DNA of 64,000 bases from Pseudonocardia sp. C8 (GTDB lineage Bacteria; Actinomycetota; Actinomycetes; Mycobacteriales; Pseudonocardiaceae): contig NZ_JACMTR010000002.1 of NCBI RefSeq assembly GCF_014267175.1, positions 322,001-386,000 of the forward strand, written 5' to 3'. A model generated the notes under the pieces. It did not search any database. It was not told where the DNA came from and saw nothing but the letters and a program-made list of their open reading frames with translations. Each line of letters begins with the position of its first letter. Position 1 is the first letter of the stretch. The translations under genes were made by a program, and so were the position numbers. Shown piece after piece: positions 1-7,720 of this stretch.

Positions 1-488
1 ATGCCGCCCTTCCAGTGCAGCCCGGCCGACGTGCGCCCGCGGCTGGTGAGGACGAGCTCGCCGTCGCGCAGGCTGATGTTCTCGGCCCGGTGCCGGCCGT
101 TCCCGCCGGTGGTCTCCCCGGTGTACGGGGCCCAGCGGGCCGGGTCGAGCGCCGCGCCGTCGAACTCGTCGCCGGCGACCATCCGCCAGCCGTGGCGGAC
201 GGCGGCCTCGGCGTCCGACCGGGACGCCGGGTCGAGCGCCCCGACCTGGTCCGGGCGCTCCTGGTCGTGCATCCCGCCCGGCGCGGGCGGTGCCGCGGAC
301 GGCGGCGGGGCCGGCGCGGGCTCCGGGGCCCCGCCGAGCAGGTCGAGGTTGGCGGCGACGCCGACCGTCCCGGCGAGCGCGCCCACGGCCAGCACGGTGC
401 CCAGCACCATCGGCCAGCGACGGCGTCCCGGTGCCTCCGGGTCGTCCGGGGCGCGGTGCCGTGCCCGCTCGGGAGCCTTCTGGTGCAC
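1..488 (-). CDS. Membrane-anchored GH16-like glycoside hydrolase, N-terminal part (cut by window start)
   Basis: The reading frame is open to the window edge and starts at GTG 488, preceded at good spacing by an AGGAGG ribosome site. The first about 25 residues are charged and cytoplasmic. They are followed by one hydrophobic segment (WPMVLGTVLAVGALAGTVGV), so this is a signal anchor, then a Pro/Ala linker. From about residue 105 the sequence reads HGWRMVAGDEFDG, DPARW and GGNGRHRAENISLRDGELVL, which is the typical opening of the GH16 beta-jelly-roll (laminarinase/beta-glucanase) fold. The catalytic ExDxxE motif lies outside the window. It follows another GH16 gene by 71 bp on the same strand and is probably in the same operon. 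The substrate cannot be told; a beta-1,3-glucan-type polymer is the family default. Confidence 0.75.
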   Translation of the reverse strand, partial: MHQKAPERARHRAPDDPEAPGRRRWPMVLGTVLAVGALAGTVGVAANLDLLGGAPEPAPAPPPSAAPPAPGGMHDQERPDQVGALDPASRSDAEAAVRHGWRMVAGDEFDGAALDPARWAPYTGETTGGNGRHRAENISLRDGELVLTSRGRTSAGLHWKGG

Positions 489-559
489 GCCGTCCTCCTG
501 TCGTCACGCGATCGACGTCACGCTAGAAGGGGCTGCCTGTGGGCGAGCTGAGAGGCGGC

Positions 560-1531
560 TCAGCCCGGTGCGTACTGGCGGACCCAGTCGACGTGCATCA
601 CCGACTCCTGCACCGACCCGCCCTTCGGGAACCAGTCGAGCTGGATGCACAGGTGCATCGGCCCCGGCGGCTGGACGGCCTGGTCGGTGGTCTCGAACCA
701 CGGCTCGCCGTCGAGGTAGGCGGTGATCCGCTCCGGCGTCCACTCGACGGCCCAGTTGTGCCACTCGGTGGCGTCGACGTCGACCGCGCCGTCGATCTGG
801 GAGTTGTCGGCCCCGTAGTGGACGAAGATGTTCGTCTTCTGCCGGGACGGGTCCATCATCTCCATGAAGTCGATCTCGCCGCCCTCCGGGAAGTTCTCCG
901 CGGTCGGCCAGAGCAGCAGCAGCGCGTTGTACGACGGGTCCGACGCCGGAGCCTTCACCCGTCCCTCCCAGCGCCCGTACTGCTGGCTGCCCTCGGTCCA
1001 CGCCATCCCGGCGGTGTTGCCGTCGGCGTCGCCGGTGATCGTGAGGATGCCGTCGGCGACGCTCACCGCGTCCGGCGTGCGACGACCGTTGCCCGCGTGG
1101 CCGGGGCCGTCGTAGACGTTCCAGCCGGACGCCCCGTCGGTGAAGTCGTCGGTGCGGACGGGGTCGCCCCAGCCCAGCTTCGCGGCGGCGGTGGTGCCCT
1201 CGGTCGTCACGGCTGCTGCTCCGTCCCTCGTCGTCGTGCCGGGGGGTGGTGGTGCGGTCCCCGACGGTGGCTCGGTGGTGCCGGTGCCCGATGGTGCCGG
1301 TTCGGTCGCCGATGGTGCCGGTTCAGTCGTCCCGGTGCCCGGCGGTGTGGGGTCCAGGTCGAGCGGCGGCCGCTCCCGCGGACCGTCCCGCCCGGACGAC
1401 ACCGGCGGGGCGGGCTCGCCGCCCGGTGTCACCGCGACCGGTTCGCCACCCGGCCCGAGGACGAACAGCAGGACGGTCACGCCCTCGGCAACCAGCTTCT
1501 TGATCAGCTCCGCGAGCTCGTCGGCCGTCAT
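560..1531 (-). CDS. GH16 glycoside hydrolase without an obvious signal peptide
   Basis: 323 residues starting at ATG 1531, chosen because GAGGA lies about 7 nt upstream and because the longer frame overlaps the preceding gene. Residues 1-30 contain a short hydrophobic stretch (VTVLLFVLGPG) rather than a positively charged Sec signal. Residues 35-115 are a Pro/Thr/Gly-rich linker and about 120-323 are a GH16 domain. The catalytic motif is EIDFME (E219, D221, E224), and WPTAENFPEGG and HVDWVRQY fit the family. The enzyme should cut internal beta-glycosidic bonds of a beta-glucan or related polymer. It lies 16 bp behind the small anchored protein and appears to be co-transcribed with the conjugation/secretion-like genes upstream. 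That position and the missing Sec signal are odd for a normally exported GH16. Confidence 0.85.
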   Translation of the reverse strand: MTADELAELIKKLVAEGVTVLLFVLGPGGEPVAVTPGGEPAPPVSSGRDGPRERPPLDLDPTPPGTGTTEPAPSATEPAPSGTGTTEPPSGTAPPPPGTTTRDGAAAVTTEGTTAAAKLGWGDPVRTDDFTDGASGWNVYDGPGHAGNGRRTPDAVSVADGILTITGDADGNTAGMAWTEGSQQYGRWEGRVKAPASDPSYNALLLLWPTAENFPEGGEIDFMEMMDPSRQKTNIFVHYGADNSQIDGAVDVDATEWHNWAVEWTPERITAYLDGEPWFETTDQAVQPPGPMHLCIQLDWFPKGGSVQESVMHVDWVRQYAPG

Positions 1532-1547
1532 CGCAGGTGTCCTCGGG

Positions 1548-2108
1548 TCAGTCGCCCACGTCGGGCGTGTCGGGGGTGATCGGGGCGTCGGCAGTGACCC
1601 GCCATCGGCCGTCCGGCCCGTGCCGCAACACGACGCGGGTGCGCCACCGCTGGGTCCGCGGCGTGGCACCGGGAGCCGCCGTGGTCGTCCGGACGGTGGC
1701 CACGAACGCCGTCCGCCCGCGCCCGCTCCCGGCCGGCTCCAACGCGTCGACCTCGGCGATCCGGCGCTCGCCGGGGCCCGGGGGATCGAGCACCGGAGTC
1801 CCGGCGGCGGCCGGGCTGCCCGGCTCGGCGTGGGCCACGGCGTCGCGGCGGCTGCGGCCGGTGTCGTCCGGTCCGGCGGCGTGCGCCGCACGCAGGTGCG
1901 CGACCGCGACCGCGGCCGCCGACGAGGGCAGCGCCGCCACCGGCGCCGGATCGGCCCCGCGCTCGACGCCGGGATCCCCGATCGCGGCCCGGTCCGCCGA
2001 GGTCAGGACCGCGGCCGGCGGCTCACCGGGCAGGAAGACCGGCACCAGCAACGCGAGCGGCGCCACGAGCACGGCGGCCAGCACCAGGAGCGGGAGCGCG
2101 CGTCTCAT
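1548..2108 (-). CDS. Membrane-anchored protein of unknown function, T4SS-like operon
   Basis: 186 residues. A strongly hydrophobic N-terminus (LPLLVLAAVLVAPLALLVPV) forms one membrane anchor or uncleaved signal, and the rest should be outside the membrane. The C-terminal half alternates strands, ending RTQRWRTRVVLRHGPDGRWRVTADAP. This recalls the small NTF2-like/VirB8-like periplasmic domains of actinobacterial conjugation proteins, but I do not recognise a specific family. The start lies 4 bp after the stop of the lytic transglycosylase/M15-like gene, so the two are translated together. A structural role in the envelope part of the machine is an inference from location only. Confidence 0.7.
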   Translation of the reverse strand: MRRALPLLVLAAVLVAPLALLVPVFLPGEPPAAVLTSADRAAIGDPGVERGADPAPVAALPSSAAAVAVAHLRAAHAAGPDDTGRSRRDAVAHAEPGSPAAAGTPVLDPPGPGERRIAEVDALEPAGSGRGRTAFVATVRTTTAAPGATPRTQRWRTRVVLRHGPDGRWRVTADAPITPDTPDVGD

Positions 2109-2112
2109 GTGG

Positions 2113-3246
2113 TCATTCCGCGAAGCTGACGTGCACGTGGTCGTAGTGCCCGCCGGTCGGGTCGGACGTGTCGTAGACGCCGCCGCCGGTGTAGCGCCGG
2201 CCCCAGCCGGTGCCGTCGTCGCGCACCGAGGGGGCCCAGTAGCGGCCCTGCCAGATCACGTACCGGATCTTGAGCGGTGCCGCGTTGGCGGCGAACCAGC
2301 GGGTGATCCGCCAGCCCTCGTCGAGGTCCGGGCCCGCCGCGAAGCGTCCCGGGGGGCCGGTGAACAGGTCGCATGCGCGTCCCTTCGGGTGGTCCGATCG
2401 GGGGTTGTGGGCGTGCTCGTCCCAGCAGCTGACCTGGTCGATGACCGGGGCGAAGGCCGCTCTCGCCGCGGCCAGCCCGTGCGCGGTGGCGCCGGTCAGG
2501 CAGCCGCCGGAGCGGACCGGGTCGGGCCGGTTGCAGCCGGTCCGGCCGCCGGTCCACGCGGGTGCCGGGGCGGTCGCCGGGTCGGCGCGCGGGGCTCGTG
2601 GTGCGGGGGCGTCCGGGACCGGGGCGCGCGGCGCGGGGGCGCGTGGGCGGTCGTCGACGGCCGGTGCCCCCGAGTACCGGGCGACGAGGCCGTGGACCGC
2701 GTCGACGTAGCGCCGGATCGCTGCCGAGCACGCTGCCGAGCAGCCCGCCTCGCCCGGTTCCGGCACTCCGGACACCGATCCGGTCACCCGCCGGCACCCG
2801 GCCACGTGGCAGACGAGCATCGCGTCCAGGACCGGGACGGCCTTCGGCGTCGTCGCCAGGTGACCGGCCGCGGCCCGCAGCGTCGCGCACAGCCAGGGCA
2901 CGACGGTCCGCAGGTGCGCGGCCGGGTCGGTGAGTGCGGGATCGGGCCACGGTGCGCCGCCGGCCGCGACCCAGGTCCGTTCGGACACCTGCAGCAGGCC
3001 CGCCGCGGAGCCGGTGCGCAGCTGCGGGTCCCAGCCCGACTCCGCCTGCACCTGGGCCAGCACCCAGGCCGCCGGGAGCTCCGGGCAGTCCTCCGTCGTG
3101 AGCTCGGTGACCAGCCCGAGGTGCGGCCGGGCCGCAGCCGGGAGCGCGTCCTCGTCCATCCCGGACGGTGCCGGTCCGGCTGCGGCGACCGCAGGCGCCC
3201 CGGTGAGGAGCACGGCGACGGCCAGCACGGTGACCAGGACACGCAC
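2113..3246 (-). CDS. Secreted two-domain peptidoglycan hydrolase: lytic transglycosylase plus M15-like peptidase
   Basis: 377 residues with a Sec signal peptide (hydrophobic residues 2-16, cleavage near APAVAAAG). Residues about 55-150 resemble the SLT/lysozyme fold: QAESGW carries the likely catalytic E69 and is followed by GSAAGLLQVSERTW. A Pro/Ala linker covers residues 198-230. Residues 236-377 form a zinc peptidase-like domain with SDHPKGRACDL (H286, D293) and HYDHVHVSF (D369, H370, H372), the HxxxxxxD...HxH pattern of the M15/VanY group. Such proteins open the cell wall for conjugation or secretion machines. The gene begins 3 bp after the stop of the P-loop-like gene, in a five- or six-gene operon. 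The GH16 genes lie downstream. Confidence 0.85.
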   Translation of the reverse strand: MRVLVTVLAVAVLLTGAPAVAAAGPAPSGMDEDALPAAARPHLGLVTELTTEDCPELPAAWVLAQVQAESGWDPQLRTGSAAGLLQVSERTWVAAGGAPWPDPALTDPAAHLRTVVPWLCATLRAAAGHLATTPKAVPVLDAMLVCHVAGCRRVTGSVSGVPEPGEAGCSAACSAAIRRYVDAVHGLVARYSGAPAVDDRPRAPAPRAPVPDAPAPRAPRADPATAPAPAWTGGRTGCNRPDPVRSGGCLTGATAHGLAAARAAFAPVIDQVSCWDEHAHNPRSDHPKGRACDLFTGPPGRFAAGPDLDEGWRITRWFAANAAPLKIRYVIWQGRYWAPSVRDDGTGWGRRYTGGGVYDTSDPTGGHYDHVHVSFAE

Positions 3247-3249
3247 GGC

Positions 3250-3762
3250 TCACCGCACCCGTCCGGGCAGGAGCACCACGCCCCGCAGCGGGCGCAGCGG
3301 CCCGCGGTGACGCGGGGCGAGCGGGCGGTCCAGCCGGTGGCCCGCCGTCAGCGCGGCCACGATCCGGCCGAGCGCGTCGGCGTACCGGCGGACCGCGGTC
3401 GCCGCCACCGGGCCGGTCAGGACGGCGCCCGCCTCCGCCCACGGATCGGCGGCCCGGGCCCACCCCGGGACCAGCGGCAGCGCGACGACCGCGGCCCAGC
3501 CGGCCCCGGCCGCGCCGGCGTCGACACCGTCCGGTTCCGGGGAGACCGGGTGTACCGCGAGCACGGGACCGTCCGCGCCAGGACCCGGGGCGACCCGGGC
3601 CGCCGCGGCCAGCCCGGCGGCCGTGTCCCGGCACAGCAGCACGTCCGGCAGGAGGTCGGAGCCGGCGACGACGCCGAGGTCGCGACCGCGCAGGGCGCGG
3701 GCGACGGTCGTCGTCCCGACACCGCCGGCCAGCCCGCCGACGGCCGGGGCCCGCCGGGTCAC
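3250..3762 (-). CDS. Small P-loop-like protein with degenerate Walker A motif
   Basis: 170 residues starting at GTG 3762, which overlaps the TGA of the upstream gene (GTGA), a sign of translational coupling. Near the N-terminus GGLAGGVGTTTVARAL matches the deviant Walker A of ParA/MinD ATPases (GGVGKTT) with the lysine replaced by threonine, so nucleotide hydrolysis is doubtful. The rest is Ala/Arg-rich and ends in a basic tail (GPLRPLRGVVLLPGRVR). I do not recognise a named family. Its fixed place between the TcpC-like and the cell-wall hydrolase genes suggests an accessory part of the same machine. Confidence 0.65.
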   Translation of the reverse strand: MTRRAPAVGGLAGGVGTTTVARALRGRDLGVVAGSDLLPDVLLCRDTAAGLAAAARVAPGPGADGPVLAVHPVSPEPDGVDAGAAGAGWAAVVALPLVPGWARAADPWAEAGAVLTGPVAATAVRRYADALGRIVAALTAGHRLDRPLAPRHRGPLRPLRGVVLLPGRVR

Positions 3763-5069
3763 CGCGGCCGCCCCGGTGCGCGGGCGGCCAGGTCGGCCGG
3801 GGACGGTTCGGCCGGGCCGGCGGCGACGACGATCCGGTCGCCGTCCCGGGTCACCGCCACCTCGATCCGCACCCAGCGCGCCGCCAGCCCGCGCCAGCCG
3901 CGCGCCGACGGGGCCGGGGCCGCGGCCGGCTCGCCGAGCGGCGGGTCCGGCTCCGGTTCGGGGGCGCCCGGTGCGCGGGCACCGACCCGGCGGTACGGCA
4001 CGACCCGCACCCGGACCTCGACGTGCAGGGTCGCGCCGTCCGTGCGGACCCGGCCGGGCAGCACCAGGTCGGCCCGCTGGCGGCCGGTTCCGGTCCAGCC
4101 GAGCAGGGCCGCCCCGTCCGGGGACGCCAGGTGGGCGCCGAGCGCCCGGCCGCGGCGGGCGGGGTCGTCCTCGTCCCAGGACAGCAGGTCGGCGGCGAAC
4201 GCCGAGGCCAGGGCGGTCGCGTCGGCGGGGTCGATCCCGGCCCCGTCCGCGGGCGGGGGGTCCTGTTCGTCGCCGAGCCGCGGTGGCCCGGTGGCGTCCG
4301 GTGGCTCCGCGGCCGCTGCCACCGCGCGCGGCATCTCCGTGTGCGGCATCTCCGTGTGTGGCACGGCCGCCGGAGCCTCGGTGTGCGGCCCTTCGGTGTG
4401 CGGTCCTTCGGTGTGCGGCGGTTCTGTGGCCAGCGGCCCTGCGGGCGGCGGCACCACACGATGCAGCTCCGCCGGTCGCTCCGTCGGCGCCGACCCGGCC
4501 GGCGCCACCGCACTGCGCCGCGAGTCCGTGCTCGCGGCCGGTGGCGGGTCCACAGGCGGCGGAACGACCGGATCCGGCGCCCACGCGGCCCAGCGCGCGC
4601 CCACGTCGTCGGCCGGGACGGCCACCGGCACCGGCGGGAACCCGAACGGGTCCGTGACCGGCTCCGGCTCCGCGGGCCGTTCCTGGGGAGGCCGCTGCGC
4701 CGTCCACAGTGACGGGCGGGCCGCCGCCGTCGCCGGACCGGCGACGAACGGGCCCGCGGCGGTCCCTGACCCCGGCGTGAACCCGGTGGCACCGTCGCCG
4801 GTTCCGGCCGAGTGACCCGGTCCCGCCGCGCCACCGGGCCGGAACGTCGTGTCACGGTTCCAGGGGTCGGGCGGGGCCGCGCCGCCGGGCCGGAACGTCG
4901 TGTCACCGTTCCACGGGCCGGGGTGGGGCGGGGCCACGCCACCGGCCCCCGGCGGCTCCGCCCGGTACGGGTCCGGGACGTCGTCCAGCCAGGGGTCGGG
5001 CTCGTCGGCATCCGGTCGGGCCGGGCGCCCGAACAGGCGGAACGGGGACATCGCCACCGCCGGTGTCAT
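3759..5069 (-). CDS. TcpC-like conjugation/secretion protein with long repetitive linker
   Basis: Up to 436 residues; an alternative start, MSPFRLFGRP, lies 18 bp further in, at 5051. The N-terminal 290 residues are acidic, Pro/Gly/Thr-rich and repetitive: two copies of a DTTFRPGGAA-containing block, then a run of HTEGP/HTEMP pentapeptides. From about residue 300 the sequence ATALASAFAADLLSWDEDDPARRGRAL and the following strands (TLHVEVRVRVVPYR, VRIEVAVTRDGDRIVVAAG) resemble the NTF2-like TcpC/VirB8-type domain of actinobacterial integrative elements. No transmembrane helix is evident. It is the first gene of the minus-strand operon visible here. The family assignment is from motif memory and is moderately secure. 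Confidence 0.65.
   Translation of the reverse strand: MTPAVAMSPFRLFGRPARPDADEPDPWLDDVPDPYRAEPPGAGGVAPPHPGPWNGDTTFRPGGAAPPDPWNRDTTFRPGGAAGPGHSAGTGDGATGFTPGSGTAAGPFVAGPATAAARPSLWTAQRPPQERPAEPEPVTDPFGFPPVPVAVPADDVGARWAAWAPDPVVPPPVDPPPAASTDSRRSAVAPAGSAPTERPAELHRVVPPPAGPLATEPPHTEGPHTEGPHTEAPAAVPHTEMPHTEMPRAVAAAAEPPDATGPPRLGDEQDPPPADGAGIDPADATALASAFAADLLSWDEDDPARRGRALGAHLASPDGAALLGWTGTGRQRADLVLPGRVRTDGATLHVEVRVRVVPYRRVGARAPGAPEPEPDPPLGEPAAAPAPSARGWRGLAARWVRIEVAVTRDGDRIVVAAGPAEPSPADLAARAPGRPR
4323..4440. repeat. Coding tandem repeat (HTEGP/HTEMP pentapeptides)
   Basis: Short, near-identical 15-18 bp units built on 'ctccgtgtgcggc' and 'ccttcggtgtgcgg' occur in tandem inside the linker of the TcpC-like gene, giving HTEMPHTEMP and HTEGPHTEGPHTE in the protein. 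The units differ by only a few bases, so the array is probably recent and may vary in copy number between strains. Confidence 0.75.
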
Positions 5070-5256
5070 CGACCCGGGCCGGGGTCACCGGCCAGGTGGG
5101 TGCGGCACTGCTGCGCGGACATGTCCCTCCGTCCCGGACCGCGCGCCCGGGGCGGGTCGCGCGGACGGGGACGGTAGGAACTCCGGACCGTCCACCGGGC
5201 GGTCTCGGCGGAACGGCTTCGCGATCGTGAAGGCGACCGGCCCGCTCAGCGGGACG

Positions 5257-6744
5257 TCAGGAGGGCAGCTCCCAGGCGTGCACCGGCTGGTTCGCCGCGG
5301 AGTGGGCGAGGTAGCGCTCCAGCATGCCGTGCAGCGCCGAGATGCGGTCCGCGCCGGCGTCCTCCAGCGCGGCGACGGTGGCGACCTGCCAGGACGACCC
5401 GGTCTGCCGGGTCACGCACCGCCGTTCGAGGACGGTCAGGTAGCGGTCGCACACGGCCCCGCTGACGCCCCAGCGAACCAGCCCGTCGTGCGCCAGCGGG
5501 AGGAGCTTGCGCAGGGCCAGCTCGTCCGGACGGAGCCATCCCGTGCCGGGCCAGTACTGGGGAGCGTCCATGCCGTGCCGGGCCGCGGTCTGGAAGTTCT
5601 CCCGGGCGGCCTCGAACGACACCGACCGCCAGAGCTCGTCGTCGGCCTCCACGAGGGTGCGCAGCAGGCCGTAGAAGAACAGGGCGTTCGCGACCATGTC
5701 GACGGTCGTCGGCCCCGAGGGCAGCACCCGGTTCTCCAGCCGGACGTGCGGGGTCTCGCCCGTGCTGTCGTAGATGGGCCGGTTCCAGCGCCAGATCGTG
5801 CCGTTGTGCAGGGTCAGCTCCGGCAGGGTGGGGAAGCCGTGCTCGCGCATCTGCGCCGCCGGGTCGATGTCGGTGGTGAGCGGCATCAGCGCCGGGAAGT
5901 AGCGGGCGTTCTCCGAGAAGAGATCGAGCACGGAATCGATCCAGCGTTCGCCGAACCAGACCCGCGGCCGGACGCCCTGGTTGTGCAGCTCCGGGGTCCG
6001 GACGTCGCAGGACTGCTCGAACAGCGGGATCCGGGTCTCCGCCCACAGCTGCGATCCCAGCAGGAACGGCGAGTTCGCCCCGAGACCGAGCTGGACGCCG
6101 GCCAGGCACTGCGCGGCGTTCCAGTACCGGCCGAACTCGGACGGCGCCACCTGCAGGTGGAGCTGCATCGACGTGCAGGCGGCCTCCGGGATGATCGTGT
6201 CGAAGTCCGCGTTGACGCGCTCGTCCGGGGCGCATCCGGTGATGTCGATCCGGATCGGCTCGCCGCGCGCGTTGAGCATCTGGTCGTTGAGGGCCCGGTA
6301 GCGGTCCTCCGGCGAGATGGCGTCGCCGACCATGTGGGCGGTGTCCAGGGTCGGGAGGATCCCGATCATGGTGAGCTGGGTCCGGAGGTCGCCGGCCTTC
6401 GACCCGGCGCCGGCCAGCAGGTCCAGCAGCTCGTGCTCCAGCTGGCGCCACTGGTCGCCCGGCAACGGCCGCGGGGGCAGGTTCAGCTCGAGGTTCCACC
6501 GGCCGAGCTCGGTCTGCCACTCGCCCCGGTTGATCGTGTCCAGGACGTCGTGGCCGTTCAGCGACGGCGCCAGCTCCGGACCGACGAGGTTGAACTCGAT
6601 CTCCACACCGGTCATCGGTTCGGTGTCGGGGAACGGGTAGGTGCGGAGCAGCTCCTCCAGGGCGTCCAGGCACCGCTGCACCTTGATCCGGTATCGCTGG
6701 CGGTCGCGCCGGGTGAACGTCGTCCGGTCGACCACCTGGCCCAT
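5257..6744 (-). CDS. Glutamate-cysteine ligase family protein (GCS2-like)
   Basis: 495 residues from ATG 6744 (MGQVVDRTTF); a start at 6762 is also open, but GGAGGT lies in front of the shorter one and homologues as I recall them begin MGQ. The ATP-grasp-like carboxylate-amine ligase fold of the glutamate-cysteine ligase 2 family is indicated by TGVEIEFNLVGPE near the N-terminus, by the central TSMQLHLQVAP, GLGANSPFLLGSQLWAETRIPLFEQS, and by RLENRVLPSGPTTVDMVANALFF. These enzymes join glutamate (or a related carboxylate) to an amine using ATP. Because actinobacteria use mycothiol, the product here need not be gamma-glutamylcysteine. It is a single gene with a 187-bp gap to the operon above; no clear terminator was seen. 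Confidence 0.85.
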   Translation of the reverse strand: MGQVVDRTTFTRRDRQRYRIKVQRCLDALEELLRTYPFPDTEPMTGVEIEFNLVGPELAPSLNGHDVLDTINRGEWQTELGRWNLELNLPPRPLPGDQWRQLEHELLDLLAGAGSKAGDLRTQLTMIGILPTLDTAHMVGDAISPEDRYRALNDQMLNARGEPIRIDITGCAPDERVNADFDTIIPEAACTSMQLHLQVAPSEFGRYWNAAQCLAGVQLGLGANSPFLLGSQLWAETRIPLFEQSCDVRTPELHNQGVRPRVWFGERWIDSVLDLFSENARYFPALMPLTTDIDPAAQMREHGFPTLPELTLHNGTIWRWNRPIYDSTGETPHVRLENRVLPSGPTTVDMVANALFFYGLLRTLVEADDELWRSVSFEAARENFQTAARHGMDAPQYWPGTGWLRPDELALRKLLPLAHDGLVRWGVSGAVCDRYLTVLERRCVTRQTGSSWQVATVAALEDAGADRISALHGMLERYLAHSAANQPVHAWELPS

Positions 6745-6892
6745 GCGCGAACCGACCTCCATCAGACGGGGAGCGCCTCCTCACCCGGCCGGAGGGACCC
6801 GGTTCGAGGGAGACGGCACTACACGGTGTCACATCGCCGGACCGGGCGGTACCGGCTGAAAGGGCGACCAGGAGCGGCGAACGGTCTGTGAC

Positions 6893-7720
6893 GTGGGACG
6901 ATCGGACGCCGTGGCCATCCTCACCACCGTTCACGACCCGAACGATCCCCGCATCGACGACTACCGAGACCTCACGACCGCGGACCGGCGTCCGGACCGC
7001 CCGGGCGGGCGCGGGCTGGTCATCGCGGAAGGTGTGGTGGTCGTACGGCGGCTGCTGGACTCGCCGTACCCGGTGCGGTCGTTGCTCGGGGTTCCGCGGC
7101 GCCTGGCGGAGCTCGCCGACGACCTCGACCGGCTGGACGTGCCCGCGTACTCCACTGACGCCGACACGATGGCCCGGGCGGTGGGCTTCCATCTCAACCG
7201 TGGGGTGCTTGCGGTGGCCGACCGGGCCGCCGCGCCGGACATCACCGGGCTCCTGGCGGGGGCCCGCGCGGTCGCGGTCTGCGAGGGCGTCGGGGACCAC
7301 GAGAACCTCGGCTCGCTGTTCCGCAACGCGGCGGCGCTCGGCGTGGACGGGATCCTGCTCGGTCCGGGTTGCTCCGACCCGCTCTACCGGCGCAGCGTGC
7401 GCGTGTCGATGGGGCACGTGCTGCGGGTCCCGTTCGGCCGGCTGGAGGGCTCCTGGCCCGACTCGCTCGATGTGTTGCGGGACAACGGCTTCGCCGTGGT
7501 TGCGCTGACGCCGGACGCGGGCGCCGAACCCCTCGCCGGCGCCGGTCTGGCGGGGGAGCGGGTCGCGTTGCTGCTGGGCGCCGAGGGGCCCGGCCTGACC
7601 GCGGAGGCGCTTGCGGCCGCCGACCGCCGGGTGCGGATCCCGATGGCCACCGGTGTGGACTCGCTGAACGTGGCGACGGCCGCGGCCGTCGCCTTCCACG
7701 CCGTGACCGGCGGCGGGTGA
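6893..7720 (+). CDS. TrmH/SpoU-family RNA 2'-O-methyltransferase
   Basis: 275 residues. The N-terminal 110 residues match the substrate-binding part of SpoU enzymes (LVIAEGVVVVRRLLDS, then GFHLNRGVLAVADR). The C-terminal knotted SPOUT domain carries the three motifs: ENLGSLFRNAAALGVDGILL, LLLGAEGPGL and IPMATGVDSLNVATAAAVAFH. It should transfer a methyl group from S-adenosylmethionine to a ribose in rRNA or tRNA; the target cannot be read from sequence. GTG 6893 is the first start; GTG 6911 is possible, and neither has a strong ribosome site. It is divergent from the glutamate-cysteine ligase gene. Confidence 0.88.
   Translation: MGRSDAVAILTTVHDPNDPRIDDYRDLTTADRRPDRPGGRGLVIAEGVVVVRRLLDSPYPVRSLLGVPRRLAELADDLDRLDVPAYSTDADTMARAVGFHLNRGVLAVADRAAAPDITGLLAGARAVAVCEGVGDHENLGSLFRNAAALGVDGILLGPGCSDPLYRRSVRVSMGHVLRVPFGRLEGSWPDSLDVLRDNGFAVVALTPDAGAEPLAGAGLAGERVALLLGAEGPGLTAEALAAADRRVRIPMATGVDSLNVATAAAVAFHAVTGGG

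Noticed and set aside
1537..4815. Plus-strand open frame of over 1000 codons
   Set aside because: It runs antisense to five well-supported minus-strand genes, and its translation is Arg/Ala/Gly/Pro-rich without domains. Long antisense frames are expected at this GC content.
1..5069. Complete integrated conjugative element with attachment sites
   Set aside because: No integrase, no relaxase, no FtsK/VirB4 ATPase and no direct-repeat ends were found in the window; only an operon end is visible.
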